Assembly: GCF_014353015.1 (NCBI RefSeq)
Contig: NZ_CP060704.1
Span: forward strand, 3,869,001 to 3,933,000
Direction: 5' to 3'
DNA: 64,000 nt
From: Chitinimonas koreensis
Lineage (GTDB): Bacteria; Pseudomonadota; Gammaproteobacteria; Burkholderiales; Chitinimonadaceae
Under the pieces are notes generated by a model. It saw only the letters and a list, made by a program, of their open reading frames with translations. It had not been told where the DNA came from and ran no database searches. Below, in pieces: positions 1 to 8,291 of the stretch. A program made the translations under genes and the position numbers. Positions within the stretch are counted from its first letter, which is position 1. Every line of letters begins with the position of its first letter.

Positions 1-841
1 CCGGCCGGTACCACAGCTCGGCCCGGTTCAGCGGCGTGGCGGCCGGCAGCAGCGGGTTGCGCAGCTCGATCACCCGCCGGCCGGCCACGTCGAGTTCCTT
101 CAGCGTGCCGCTGTAGGCCTGGCGGAACAGCGCCTGCAGGCTGCCCTTCTTCACCGCGCGCTCGAGCCCGGTCTGCAGCGCCTGCGCCAGTTCCGGCCGC
201 TGGCGGCTGACGAAGAAATACATCGCGGTCGGATAGCGGATCAGCACCGAGGGCTCGATCGCCAGATCGAGGTCGCGGTGATTCGACCACTCGTCCTTCA
301 CCTCGATCAGCGAGCGCGGGAAATAGTCGAAGCGGTCGGCCGCCAGCATTCGGAACAGGCTTTCGTACTGGTCGGTGGTCGCCACCTTGAGGCCGTTGTC
401 GCGCAGGATCGCGGTATCGGGCCAGTCGTGCATCTGGCCGGCCTCGAAGGCCTTGAGATCGGCCAGGCCGTGCACCGCGCCGAACAGGCCGATGCGCGCG
501 CGCCGCACCAGGCCGACGCGCCAGCCGAGCAGGCCGCGGTCGAGCGGGATGCGCACCGGCAGCAGTTCACGCTCGCGCTCGACGCTGGTCATGGTCCAGA
601 CCAGGTCGACGATGCCCGAGTTGCGCCGCATCTCGTCGAGCGCGCGGCTCTGCACCATCACCATCTCGCTCGGCCGCGGCTGGTAGTCGGTGCCGCTCTC
701 GCGGATGGCCAGGTCGAGCACCGCCTGCATATAGGCGTAATGCGGGTCGCCGGCCTGGGCCTGGTGGCGCAGGTAGATCAGCGGCCGCGCCGTGGCGGCC
801 AGGCAGCAGGCCAAGAGGCACAGGGCCAAGCAATAGCGCAT
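1..841 (-). CDS. Family-3 periplasmic solute-binding protein, 3' end cut by window
   Basis: The frame begins with ATG at 841 and runs off the left edge after about 280 codons. It opens with a Sec-type signal peptide (MRYCLALCLLACCLAATA), followed by a mature domain resembling the amino-acid-binding (SBP_bac_3) fold. The visible C-terminal part (ELWYRP at the edge) suggests only a few residues are missing. Residues around 80-110 contain the WTMTSVERERELLPVRIPL stretch typical of this fold, where a ligand loop alternates with a conserved interdomain strand. No permease or ATPase gene is adjacent in the window, so it may be an orphan sensor-type binding protein. It is divergent from the SRPBCC gene at 913 across 71 bp. 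Ligand unknown. Confidence 0.75.
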   Translation of the reverse strand, partial: MRYCLALCLLACCLAATARPLIYLRHQAQAGDPHYAYMQAVLDLAIRESGTDYQPRPSEMVMVQSRALDEMRRNSGIVDLVWTMTSVERERELLPVRIPLDRGLLGWRVGLVRRARIGLFGAVHGLADLKAFEAGQMHDWPDTAILRDNGLKVATTDQYESLFRMLAADRFDYFPRSLIEVKDEWSNHRDLDLAIEPSVLIRYPTAMYFFVSRQRPELAQALQTGLERAVKKGSLQALFRQAYSGTLKELDVAGRRVIELRNPLLPAATPLNRAELWYRP

Positions 842-862
842 CGCAGTCTCCTCGGTCGGACT

Positions 863-891
863 GCTTCACACTATAGCCGCACGCCTATAAT
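863..891 (+). promoter_or_regulatory. Candidate sigma70 promoter for the SRPBCC gene
   Basis: A perfect TATAAT lies at 886-891 with a weak GCTTCA -35 hexamer at 863-868 and a 17-bp spacer. The start codon follows at 913, so the leader would be very short. Confidence 0.45.
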
Positions 892-912
892 CGGCCGACC
901 GAAACCCTTTGG

Positions 913-1407
913 ATGCCCCGTACCGTGCATTTCGAACACCTGGTCCAGATCAACGATCCCACCAACCCGCTGCTGGCCCCGATCAGCCGCGACCAGCTGT
1001 GGCGCGGCCTGATGCGCCGGGTCGAACAGCCGGGCGAATTCCTGGTCGGCGTCGAGCACGTCGCACTGGCGGTGCGCAGCGCGCAACTGATCGAGCGCGA
1101 GATGCTGCTGGGCAAGCTGCGGGTGGTCGACCGCATCAGCCTCGAGCCGGGCCGCAGCATCCACTTCGATACCGCGCCGAGCGAACAGCACCAGGGCGGC
1201 AGCTTCACCATGACCATCGAGGAGCCGAACCCGGGCGACCTGTTCGTGCGCTTCTCCTACCGCACCGCGCTGCCCGACGGCGTCGGCACGCCGGACAGCG
1301 CGGCCGGCGACGCCTATTTCGCCGACTACGTGAAGGCGGCCTACCGCGACACCGACGTCGACGGCATCCGCTGGATCCGCGAGCTGGTCGAGACCGGCGA
1401 GCTGTAA
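913..1407 (+). CDS. SRPBCC-superfamily protein of the DUF1857 (AtaL-like) family
   Basis: A 164-residue protein starting MPRTVHFEHLVQIND. The whole length matches my recollection of DUF1857/AtaL-like proteins: an N-terminal FEHLVQIND strand, the conserved LWRGLMRRVEQP helix around residues 36-47, and a C-terminal helix (DGIRWIRELVETG). These are START/Bet v1-type helix-grip folds with a hydrophobic pocket. The physiological ligand is generally unknown; fungal relatives sit in toxin clusters. There is no signal peptide, so it is cytosolic. It is monocistronic and followed by two palindromic repeats. Function should be left as unknown ligand-binding protein. Confidence 0.8.
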   Translation: MPRTVHFEHLVQINDPTNPLLAPISRDQLWRGLMRRVEQPGEFLVGVEHVALAVRSAQLIEREMLLGKLRVVDRISLEPGRSIHFDTAPSEQHQGGSFTMTIEEPNPGDLFVRFSYRTALPDGVGTPDSAAGDAYFADYVKAAYRDTDVDGIRWIRELVETGEL

Positions 1408-1439
1408 GGCCGCGCGCCGACAGCCGCCCGGTTTGCCTC

Positions 1440-1507
1440 GTAGGTCGGGTTCTACACCCGACAGCGACCTCGGCCGGCGACGCGGTCGGGTATAGAACCC
1501 GACCTAC
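1440..1507. repeat. REP-like palindrome, family A copy 1
   Basis: Imperfect inverted repeat bounded by GTAGGTCGGGTTCTA and TAGAACCCGACCTAC, about 68 bp. Other copies of the family are at 1538, 24589 and 35970. With copy 2 it fills most of the gene-free stretch 1408-1717. Confidence 0.85.
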
Positions 1508-1537
1508 CGGCCGCCACCATTGCCGATTCTTGCTGCC

Positions 1538-1604
1538 GTAGATCGGACTTCAGTCCGGCAGCGCCCTCGACCACCGGTGCTTTCGGGCATAAAGCCCGAC
1601 CTAC
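1538..1604. repeat. REP-like palindrome, family A copy 2
   Basis: Bounded by GTAGATCGGACTT and AAGCCCGACCTAC. The left arm is slightly diverged. It lies in tandem with copy 1, 30 bp apart, downstream of the SRPBCC gene and of fpr (convergent). Confidence 0.8.
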
Positions 1605-1717
1605 GAGTGCGCAACCGGCCTGCGAATCGGGGCGGCAAACGCGCCCTCGTCAATTCCATCATGCAAAGCGAACGGCCCGCCGAATGGCGGGCCGTTCGCA
1701 TGCTCGAATCGCAGCGA

Positions 1718-2494
1718 TCACTTCTCGACGAAGGCGCGCTCGATCACGTAGTCGCCCGGCTCGCCGATGCGCGGCGAGACCTTGAAGCCGCGCGCATCCA
1801 GCAGCGCGGCGGTGTCCTTCAGCATGCTCGGGCTGCCGCACAGCATGGCGCGGTCGGTCTCCGGGTTCAGCGGCGGCAGGCCCAGGTCCTCGCACAGCTT
1901 GCCGTTCTCGATCAGGTCGGTCAGCCGGCCCTGGTTGCGGAATTCCTCGCGCGTCACGCTCGGGTAGTAGATCAGCTTGTCGCGGATCACCTCGCCGAAG
2001 AATTCGTTCTTGGGCAGCTCGTGCTGGATGTAGTCGGCATAGGCCAGCTCGTTCACGAAGCGCACGCCGTGGAACAGGATCACCTTCTCGAAATGCTCGT
2101 AGGTGTCCGGATCCTTGATGATCGACATGAACGGCGCGAGGCCGGTGCCGGTGCCGAACAGGAACAGGTTCTTGCCGGGCTTGAGGTCGTGGATCACCAG
2201 CGTGCCGGTCGGCTTGCGGCTGACCAGCAGCTCGTCGCCGACCTTGAGGTGCTGCAGCCGGCTGGTCAGCGGGCCGTTGGGCACCTTGATGCTGAAGAAC
2301 TCAAGGTGTTCCTCGTAGTTGGCGCTGGCGATCGAATAGGCGCGCATCAGCGGCCGCTCGTTCACCTGCAGGCCGATCATCACGAAGTGGCCGTTCTCGA
2401 AGCGCAGCGCCGGATCACGCGTGGTGGTGAAGCTGAACAGGGTGTCGTTCCAGTGATGGACGCTGAGGACGCGTTCGGTGGCGATCGTGGACAT
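1718..2494 (-). CDS. fpr: Ferredoxin--NADP(+) reductase, bacterial Fpr type
   Basis: A 258-residue flavoenzyme that transfers electrons between NADPH and ferredoxin/flavodoxin in the cytosol; in gammaproteobacteria it serves Fe-S repair and oxidative-stress responses. The FAD-binding motif RAYSIAS is at about residues 51-57, the NADP-binding GTGTGLAPF at about 114-122, and the C-terminus ends DYVIERAFVEK with the terminal aromatic region of subclass I bacterial enzymes. Length fits the family (about 257-259). Start is the ATG at 2494. A 19-bp inverted repeat (2534-2552) in the upstream AT-rich region could bind a LysR-type regulator such as FinR; that link is inference. Confidence 0.95.
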   Translation of the reverse strand: MSTIATERVLSVHHWNDTLFSFTTTRDPALRFENGHFVMIGLQVNERPLMRAYSIASANYEEHLEFFSIKVPNGPLTSRLQHLKVGDELLVSRKPTGTLVIHDLKPGKNLFLFGTGTGLAPFMSIIKDPDTYEHFEKVILFHGVRFVNELAYADYIQHELPKNEFFGEVIRDKLIYYPSVTREEFRNQGRLTDLIENGKLCEDLGLPPLNPETDRAMLCGSPSMLKDTAALLDARGFKVSPRIGEPGDYVIERAFVEK

Positions 2495-2533
2495 GGGCGA
2501 AGATGAGAATGGCTGTTATTAGGCAGACCGCGA

Positions 2534-2552
2534 TTCTAGCAAAACATTAGAA
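2534..2552. promoter_or_regulatory. Inverted repeat upstream of fpr, possible regulator site
   Basis: TTCTA, nine spacer bases, TAGAA, sitting 40-58 bp upstream of the fpr start in the only AT-rich stretch of this intergenic region. The geometry resembles LysR-type sites; the regulator is unknown. Confidence 0.35.
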
Positions 2553-2619
2553 CTTTCCTCCACACATTCAGGTATTTGCAATCGCCCGAATGGAATAAAA
2601 GGCTCCACCTTGAGCAAGA

Positions 2620-2808
2620 TCAAGCCCATGCGACGGGCAATAAAAAAGGCGGGAAATCATCCCGCCCCAGCTTGATCGCCCGTTTCAGGGCCTGTTTCGC
2701 GTCGCGCCGCCGCGTCTTTTCGTCCTTGTCGTGCACCCCGGCATTGCGCTGGCGCGCGGCCAGCGCGACGGGGTTTCTCGGCTTCGGCAATTTGATCTTG
2801 ATCTTCAT
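2620..2808 (-). CDS. Small basic protein downstream of rtcB (3' end uncertain)
   Basis: ATG at 2808 is preceded by AGGAG seven bases upstream, so translation is credible. The frame gives 62 residues, MKIKIKLPKPRNPVALAARQ and so on, very rich in Lys/Arg, with a central KDEKTRRRDAKQALKRAIK helix; this looks like a nucleic-acid-associated peptide. I recall short basic proteins with a PRNPVALAA-like start being widespread, function unknown. The last 17 codons run through a terminator hairpin, which is odd: one extra base in the C run at 2663-2670 would instead give a stop at 2656-2658, right at the hairpin, and a protein of about 50 residues. It is co-oriented with rtcB 41 bp upstream and may be cotranscribed. 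Confidence 0.6.
   Translation of the reverse strand: MKIKIKLPKPRNPVALAARQRNAGVHDKDEKTRRRDAKQALKRAIKLGRDDFPPFLLPVAWA
2642..2666 (-). terminator. Rho-independent terminator of the rtcB operon
   Basis: On the minus strand GGCGGG and CCCGCC form a stem around a 7-base loop followed by six T. It overlaps the end of the small basic reading frame as written. Confidence 0.8.
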
Positions 2809-2849
2809 GGCTTTCTCCTGAGTATCGGACACCGAACGCGCGGCCGCGT

Positions 2850-4058
2850 TCAGCCCTTCACGCACAGCACCTGCTTGAGCGTGTGCACCACTTCGACCAG
2901 GTCGGCCTGGTTGGCCATCACCGTGTCGATGTCCTTGTAGGCGGCCGGGATCTCGTCGACCACGCCGCCGTCCTTGCGGCATTCCACCCCTTCGGTCTGG
3001 GCGGCCAGGTCGAAGCGGTCGAAGCGCCGCTTGGCCTCGCTGCGGCTCATGCGGCGGCCGGCGCCGTGCGAGCAGGAGCAGAACGACTGCGGATTGCCCA
3101 GGCCGCGCACGATGAAGCTCTTGGCGCCCATCGAGCCGGGGATGATGCCGAGCTGGCCGGCGTGCGCCGCGATCGCGCCCTTGCGGGTGATGAACAGCTT
3201 CTCGCCGAAGTGGATCTCGCTCGCCACGTAGTTGTGATGGCAGTTGATCGCCTCGTCGTCGAGCGTGAAGGCCGGCAGGTGCGGCCGGATCGCGTCGACC
3301 ACCCGCCGCATCATCTCGCGCCGGTTGGTCATGGCGTAGTCCTGGGCCCAGTCGACCGCTTCGACATAGTCGTCGAACAGCGCCGAGCCAGCGCCGAAAT
3401 AGGCCAGGTCGCGGTCGGGCAGGTTGAGCTTGTGGCGCTGCATGTCCTTCCTGGCCGCCTCGATGAAGTAGCGGCCGATCACGTTGCCGGTACCGCGGCT
3501 GCCCGAGTGCAGCATGACCCAGACGCGCTGCGCCTCGTCCAGGCACAGCTCGATGAAGTGGTTGCCGCCGCCCAGGGTGCCGAGCTGGCAGATCCAGGTC
3601 TGGGCGAACTGGCGCTGCATCTTCATCAGGCCCGGGTGCTTGCCGACGATGCGGTCGAGCCGGTCGTCGAGCGGCCGCGCGGCGCGCTGGTGGGCCGAGC
3701 CGCGCACCTTGTCCCAGGCGTGCTGCTCGAAACCGGCCGGCACGGCGGCCTCGATCGCCGAACGCAGGCGGGCCAGCGTGTCGGGCAGGTCGGCCGCGGC
3801 GAGCGAGGTGCGCACCGCGTTCATGCCGCAGCCGATGTCGACGCCGACCGCGGCCGGGATGATGGCGTCGCGGGTCGGGATCACCGCGCCGACGGTCGCG
3901 CCGATGCCCAGGTGCACGTCGGGCATGGCGGCGACGTGGCCGCGCACGATGGGCAGCGCGGCGACGTTCTTCAGTTGACGGATGGCATCGGGTTCGATGT
4001 CGTCGGTCCAGATTTTCACCGGTACGCGGTCGCCGGCGAGGGTCTTGAGGATAGGCAT
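2850..4058 (-). CDS. rtcB: RtcB family RNA-splicing ligase
   Basis: A 402-residue GTP- and Mn-dependent ligase joining 2',3'-cyclic phosphate (or 3'-phosphate) to 5'-OH RNA ends; in bacteria it acts in tRNA/rRNA repair. Visible hallmarks: VGVDIGCGMNAVRT (metal Cys) near residue 75, HHNYVASE near 270, and SHGAGRRMSR near 325-335 carrying the His that is guanylylated. The start MPILKTLAGDRVPV at 4058 was chosen over upstream in-frame codons because it matches the family N-terminus and has AGGA upstream. No RtcR (sigma54 activator) or RtcA gene is adjacent. Instead it sits behind a promoter, an 11-codon frame and a terminator, suggesting attenuation-type control. Confidence 0.95.
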   Translation of the reverse strand: MPILKTLAGDRVPVKIWTDDIEPDAIRQLKNVAALPIVRGHVAAMPDVHLGIGATVGAVIPTRDAIIPAAVGVDIGCGMNAVRTSLAAADLPDTLARLRSAIEAAVPAGFEQHAWDKVRGSAHQRAARPLDDRLDRIVGKHPGLMKMQRQFAQTWICQLGTLGGGNHFIELCLDEAQRVWVMLHSGSRGTGNVIGRYFIEAARKDMQRHKLNLPDRDLAYFGAGSALFDDYVEAVDWAQDYAMTNRREMMRRVVDAIRPHLPAFTLDDEAINCHHNYVASEIHFGEKLFITRKGAIAAHAGQLGIIPGSMGAKSFIVRGLGNPQSFCSCSHGAGRRMSRSEAKRRFDRFDLAAQTEGVECRKDGGVVDEIPAAYKDIDTVMANQADLVEVVHTLKQVLCVKG

Positions 4059-4111
4059 ATGGTCTTGATTCCTGCCGCCCCGCCCGCGTTCATGCGGTTG
4101 GGCGGGACATG

Positions 4112-4137
4112 AAAAAGCCCCGGTGGTGGCCGGGGCT
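4112..4137 (-). terminator. Terminator in the rtcB leader
   Basis: On the minus strand AGCCCCGG, 6-base loop, CCGGGGCT, then five T. It ends about 54 bases before the rtcB start, so it either terminates the upstream lysR transcript or acts as an attenuator for rtcB. Confidence 0.85.
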
Positions 4138-4194
4138 CTTCGGAGCGGCCGGCGCAAGGGGCGATGGACCCAAGCGCCGCAGGCGGAATCGGGG

Positions 4195-4230
4195 TCAGCG
4201 CGTGTTGGCGGGAGAAACGGGGTAGTGCAT
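4195..4230 (-). CDS. Leader reading frame of 11 codons upstream of rtcB
   Basis: ATG at 4230 with an excellent Shine-Dalgarno (GAGGAGA, about 8 bases upstream) encodes MHYPVSPANTR followed by TGA. It begins about 37 bases after a predicted start of transcription and is followed by a hairpin (4146-4173) and by the terminator at 4112-4137. The arrangement promoter, short peptide, terminator, rtcB resembles ribosome-mediated attenuation. The two prolines and His-Tyr could matter for stalling; this is inference, and translation is not shown. Confidence 0.5.
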   Translation of the reverse strand: MHYPVSPANTR

Positions 4231-4273
4231 CGGCGGGGTCTCCTCTATGGCTGGGGCGTTGATCGGAAGCGCA

Positions 4274-4302
4274 TTTATCTACGAGCCTGCTCGATCGGTC
4301 AA
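4274..4302 (-). promoter_or_regulatory. Candidate sigma70 promoter for the rtcB leader
   Basis: On the minus strand TTGACC (4302-4297), 17-bp spacer, GATAAA (4279-4274), placing transcription start near 4267. It lies just after the lysR stop codon and before the 11-codon frame. Confidence 0.55.
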
Positions 4303-4319
4303 GTGTTGCAGTGCAGCAT

Positions 4320-5240
4320 TCAGCCCGCGCCCCGCGCCAGCGCCGCCACCAGGTAGTCGATGAAGGCGCGCAGCTTGGCCGGCGGCAGGCGGTTCGGCGG
4401 GTAGAGCAGCCAGGCGGTGCCGGCGTAGCCGGTCAGGTGTTCCCACTCCTCCAGCACCACCTCCAGCTCGCCGGCGGCCAGCGCCCGGCGCGCGGCGAAC
4501 TCCGGCAGGCTGGCGATGCCAAGATGGGCCAGCGCGCCTTCGAGCCGGATCTCGCTGTGGTTGGCCACGTAGCGGCCGCGGACCTTGACCGCCACCTCCT
4601 CGCCGCCGCGGCGGAAGCGCCAGCGCCGGTCGCGCTCGTCCTCACCGAGGTAGAGGCAGCTGTGCGCCGCCAGTTCGCGCGGATGCGCCGGCCGGCCGTG
4701 TTCGGCCAGGTACTGCGGACTGGCGCAGGCCAGGTGGCGGACCGGCATCAGCGGCCGGCCGGCCAGGCCCGGCGGCGGCGCGTCGGTGATGCGGATGGCG
4801 AGGTCGATGGCCTCCTGGTACAGGTCGACCGTGCGGTCGGTCACCACCAGTTGCAGGTCGACCGCAGGATGGGCGCGCAGGAAGGCGGGCACCAGCGGGT
4901 GCACCACCTGGCGGGCGAAGGCCTTGGGCAGGCTGACCCGCAGCAGGCCGCGCGGCAGCGCGCCGTCGGCGTCGCCGAGCGCCAGCACCTCGCGCGCGGC
5001 GGCCAGCAGGTCCTGGCAGCGCGCATGGGCGATCGCGCCGGCCTCGGTCAGCCGCAGCTTGCGGGTGGTGCGCTCGAGCAGCCGCACCTGCAGCCGCGTC
5101 TCGAGCCGCGCCACCTGGCGGCTGACCGCCGACGGCGTGATGCCGAGCCGGCGCGCGGCGGCCGAGAAGCTGCCGGCCTCGACCACGCAGGCGAAGGCGG
5201 CCATGTCGGGCAGGCTGTCCCATTGCTCGTTCGTTCCCAT
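4320..5240 (-). CDS. LysR-family transcriptional regulator, divergent from EamA transporter
   Basis: 306 residues from the ATG at 5240 (a GTG at 5267 would add nine). The N-terminal winged helix-turn-helix is typical: LPDMAAFACVVEAGSFSAAA, then RRLGITPSAVSRQVARLETR as recognition helix, and LLERTTRKLRLTEAG. The C-terminal effector domain follows from about residue 95. The protein is of the subgroup that usually represses or activates an adjacent gene and itself. The EamA gene starts 90 bp away in the opposite direction, the classic LysR-target layout, so that transporter is the likely target. Effector unknown. Confidence 0.9.
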   Translation of the reverse strand: MGTNEQWDSLPDMAAFACVVEAGSFSAAARRLGITPSAVSRQVARLETRLQVRLLERTTRKLRLTEAGAIAHARCQDLLAAAREVLALGDADGALPRGLLRVSLPKAFARQVVHPLVPAFLRAHPAVDLQLVVTDRTVDLYQEAIDLAIRITDAPPPGLAGRPLMPVRHLACASPQYLAEHGRPAHPRELAAHSCLYLGEDERDRRWRFRRGGEEVAVKVRGRYVANHSEIRLEGALAHLGIASLPEFAARRALAAGELEVVLEEWEHLTGYAGTAWLLYPPNRLPPAKLRAFIDYLVAALARGAG

Positions 5241-5330
5241 GGCGCACAAGTCTCGTTCCGGATGCACGGATTATCGCCTTATCGGGCGCAATCGATAATC
5301 CCCTCCTCCTCATCAGTATCGGAATCCGCC

Positions 5331-6245
5331 ATGACCACCCTCCGCCTGCCCGCCCCCGCCGCGCTGCTGCGCCTGTCCGACGCCCTGCTGCTGCTGGTCG
5401 CCCTGGTCTGGGGCACCAGCTACGGCGTCGCCAAGGGCGCGCTGGCCCACTACCCGGTGCTCGGCTTCCTGGCCGTGCGCTTCGTACTCACCTTCGCGCT
5501 GCTGCTGCCCGCGCTGCTGGCGGCCAGCCGGCGCGAGCGGCGCGATGCGGCGGCGGCCGGCCTGCCGCTCGGCGCGCTGCTGCTGGCGATCTTCCTGTGC
5601 GAGACCTTCGGCGTGGCGCTGACCCAGGCCGCCAACGCCGCCTTCCTGATCAGCCTGTGCGTGGTGTTCACGCCGTTCGCCGAATGGTGGCTGCTGCGGC
5701 GCCGGCCCGACGCGACGGCGTTCGGCTTCGCCGCCGTCTCGCTGCTCGGCGCGGCGCTGCTGGCCGGCGGGCTGGAAGCGCGCTTCGGCCTGGGCGACGC
5801 GCTGATGCTGGCGGCGGCGGCGCTGCGCGCGGTCACGGTCTGCCTGACCGCCCGCTGGCTGCAGGGGCGGCAGGCGCCGGCGCTGGCGCTGACCGCGGTG
5901 CAGTCCGGCGTGGTGGGCCTGGGCTGCCTGACCCTGGCCGCCCTCACGCGCCCCGGCTCCGCCGGATGGGGCCTGCCGCCGCTGCCGGCGGCGCCCGGCT
6001 TCTGGCTGGCCGCCGTCTACCTGGTGCTGGGCTGTACCGTGTTCGCCTTCTTCGCCCAGAACTGGGCGCTGCGCCACTGCGCGCCGAGCCGCGTCGCGCT
6101 CCTGATGGGCAGCGAACCCTTGTTCGGCGCGCTGTTCGCCTTCCTGTGGCTGGGCGAGCGGCTGAGCCCGGCGGCCTGGTGCGGCGCCGGCCTGATCGTG
6201 GCGGCCAGCGGCTGGGCCACGCTGCAGCGGCGCCCGGCGGCCTGA
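5331..6245 (+). CDS. DMT-superfamily EamA-type exporter
   Basis: 304 residues with ten predicted hydrophobic segments arranged as two EamA repeats, N-terminal LLLLVALVWGTSYGVAKGAL (the WG[TS] motif of the first helix) and C-terminal LMGSEPLFGALFAFLWLGER (the SEPLF..LWLGE motif of the second repeat). Such proteins export amino acids or other small metabolites across the inner membrane. ATG at 5331 is the first in-frame start after the divergent lysR promoter region. Substrate cannot be told from sequence; control by the neighbouring LysR protein is likely. Confidence 0.92.
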   Translation: MTTLRLPAPAALLRLSDALLLLVALVWGTSYGVAKGALAHYPVLGFLAVRFVLTFALLLPALLAASRRERRDAAAAGLPLGALLLAIFLCETFGVALTQAANAAFLISLCVVFTPFAEWWLLRRRPDATAFGFAAVSLLGAALLAGGLEARFGLGDALMLAAAALRAVTVCLTARWLQGRQAPALALTAVQSGVVGLGCLTLAALTRPGSAGWGLPPLPAAPGFWLAAVYLVLGCTVFAFFAQNWALRHCAPSRVALLMGSEPLFGALFAFLWLGERLSPAAWCGAGLIVAASGWATLQRRPAA

Positions 6246-6366
6246 ACGGCGCGCTTGCGGCGCTCCGGCGCAGCGGCTATAGAAGGTTTGACCAAGCGCC
6301 GAGGCTCCTTGCAGCGCCGCGGCCACCAAGAACCGGTGATCGATCCCGTCACCAGGAGGATTTACC

Positions 6367-8291
6367 GTGGACACGCCGTCGCCGACGGCGGCTCGAACGC
6401 TCCTTCCCCGCCCCCTCCGCCGTGCCGCGAACCTGTCCTGCGCGCTCGCCGTCGCCGCCGGCCTGGCGCCGGCCGTGCCCGCGGCCGTACCCGCGGCCGA
6501 GCTGGCCGACCTCTCGCTCGAGCAACTGGCCAACATCACCATCGCCTCGGTCTCCAAGCGCCAGCAGCGGCTGGCCGAGACGCCGGCCTCGATCTATGTG
6601 ATCACCAACCAGGACCTGCGCCGCGCCGGCGTGGCCAGCCTGCCCGAGGCGCTGCGGCTGGCGCCCAATCTGCAGGTCGCCCGCAGCGGCGCCAGCCAGT
6701 ACGCGATCAGCTCGCGCGGCTTCAATGCCACCACCGCCAACAAGCTCCTGGTGCTGATCGACGGCCGCGCGGTCTACACCCCGCTCTACGCCGGGGTGTT
6801 CTGGGATGCGCAGGACGTGGTGTTCGAGGACATCGACCGCATCGAGGTGATCAGCGGCACCGGTTCGACGCTGTGGGGCGCCAACGCGGTCAACGGCGTG
6901 ATCAACGTGATCACCCGCCGCACCGAGTCCACCCTCGGCGACTTCGTCCAGTTCGCGGCCGGCAATACCGAACGCCGCTTCTCCGCCCGCCATGGCGCGG
7001 CATTCGGGCAGGGCGGCAGCTACCGGCTGTACGCCAAGCGGATCGACCGCGACGCCGGCGAGCGCGCCGACGGCAGCGGCCAGTCCGACGGCTGGCGCCG
7101 CAGCCAGGCCGGCTTCCGGGCCGACTGGGGCACGACCCGGTCCGGCGTCACGCTGCAAGGCGACGCCTACGCCGGCACGCTCGGCCAGCCGCAGTCCGAC
7201 GGGCTGGACATCGGCGGCGCCAACCTGCTGGCGCGCTGGCGCTGGGCCTTCGACGCCGGCGCCAGCCTGCGGCTGCGCGCCTATCTCGACCACACCTCGC
7301 GCGACTACTCGGGCAACTTCAGCGAGAAGCTCGATACCGCCGACCTCGACGGCCAGTACAACCGGCCGATGTGGGACGGCGGCATGCTGACCGTCGGCGG
7401 CGGCATGCGCCAGGCGCGCGACCGGGTCGAGCACGGCGCGGCAGGCGCCTTCCTGCCCGAGCGGGCCACGCTGCGCTCGGCCAATCTCTACCTGCAGGGC
7501 GAGCTGCCGCTGGACGAGGCCTGGCGCCTCACGCTCGGCGGCAAGGCCGAATACAACGGCTACAGCGGCATCGACTGGCTGCCCAGCGCACGGCTGGCCT
7601 GGCAGCCCGAGGAACACCTGCTGCTGTGGGGCTCGCTGGCGCGCGCGGCGCGGGCGCCGTCGCGCATCGACCGCGATTTCTACGTCCCGGCCCAGCCGCC
7701 CTACCTGCTGGCCGGCGGGCCGGATTTCGAGTCCGAGATCGCCAACACGCTGGAGCTCGGCGGCCGCGCCACCTTCGCCGACGACCTCAGCGGCTCGCTC
7801 ACGCTGTTCTACAGCGACTACGGCAAGCTGCGCAGCGCCGAGCAGGTCGCCCCCGGCCGCTACGTGTTCGCCAACCGCATCAGCGGCCGCAGCTACGGCC
7901 TGGAAGCCTGGGCCAACTACCAGCTCGACGCCGACTGGCGGCTGGCGCTGGGCCTGGTCACGCTGCACCAGCGCTTCCGCCACGACGACGGTGGCAGCCC
8001 GCTCAAACAGGGCAACGACCCGCGGCTGCAGTGGACCGCCCGCGTCTCGCGCAATTTCGACGCCAATACCGAGTTCGACCTGATGCTGCGCCGCGTCGGC
8101 GCGCTGCCGAGCCCGGCGGTGCCGGCTTATACCGCGGTCGACCTGCGCCTGGGCTGGCGGCCCGATCCGCGCTGGGAACTGTCGCTGACCGCGCAGAACC
8201 TGTTCGACCCGGGCCATCCCGAGTTCGGCACCCGGCCAGCCGCGGCGAGATCGCCCGCAGCGTGACCGCCGGCCTGGCGGTGAGATTCTGA
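6367..8291 (+). CDS. TonB-dependent outer-membrane receptor (frame broken near 8231)
   Basis: GTG at 6367 has AGGAGG seven bases upstream. The product (641 residues once repaired) has an N-terminal signal, a plug domain beginning LADLSLEQLANITIASVSKR with RVDGRAVYTPL-type motifs (LVLIDGRAVYTPLYAGVFWD) and ANAVNGVINVITR, and a beta barrel. In the literal frame it ends prematurely with ARSPAA; in the next frame the sequence continues ARSVTAGLAVRF, giving the C-terminal Phe needed for outer-membrane insertion. Adding one C to the CCC at 8231-8233 restores the reading. The plug resembles colicin I/vitamin B12-type receptors, but ligand is unknown. Its stop overlaps the yfiR start by one base, so they are cotranscribed. 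Confidence 0.9.

Noticed and set aside
2883..4112. Plus-strand open frame across rtcB
   Set aside because: Antisense shadow of rtcB, whose catalytic motifs are unmistakable.
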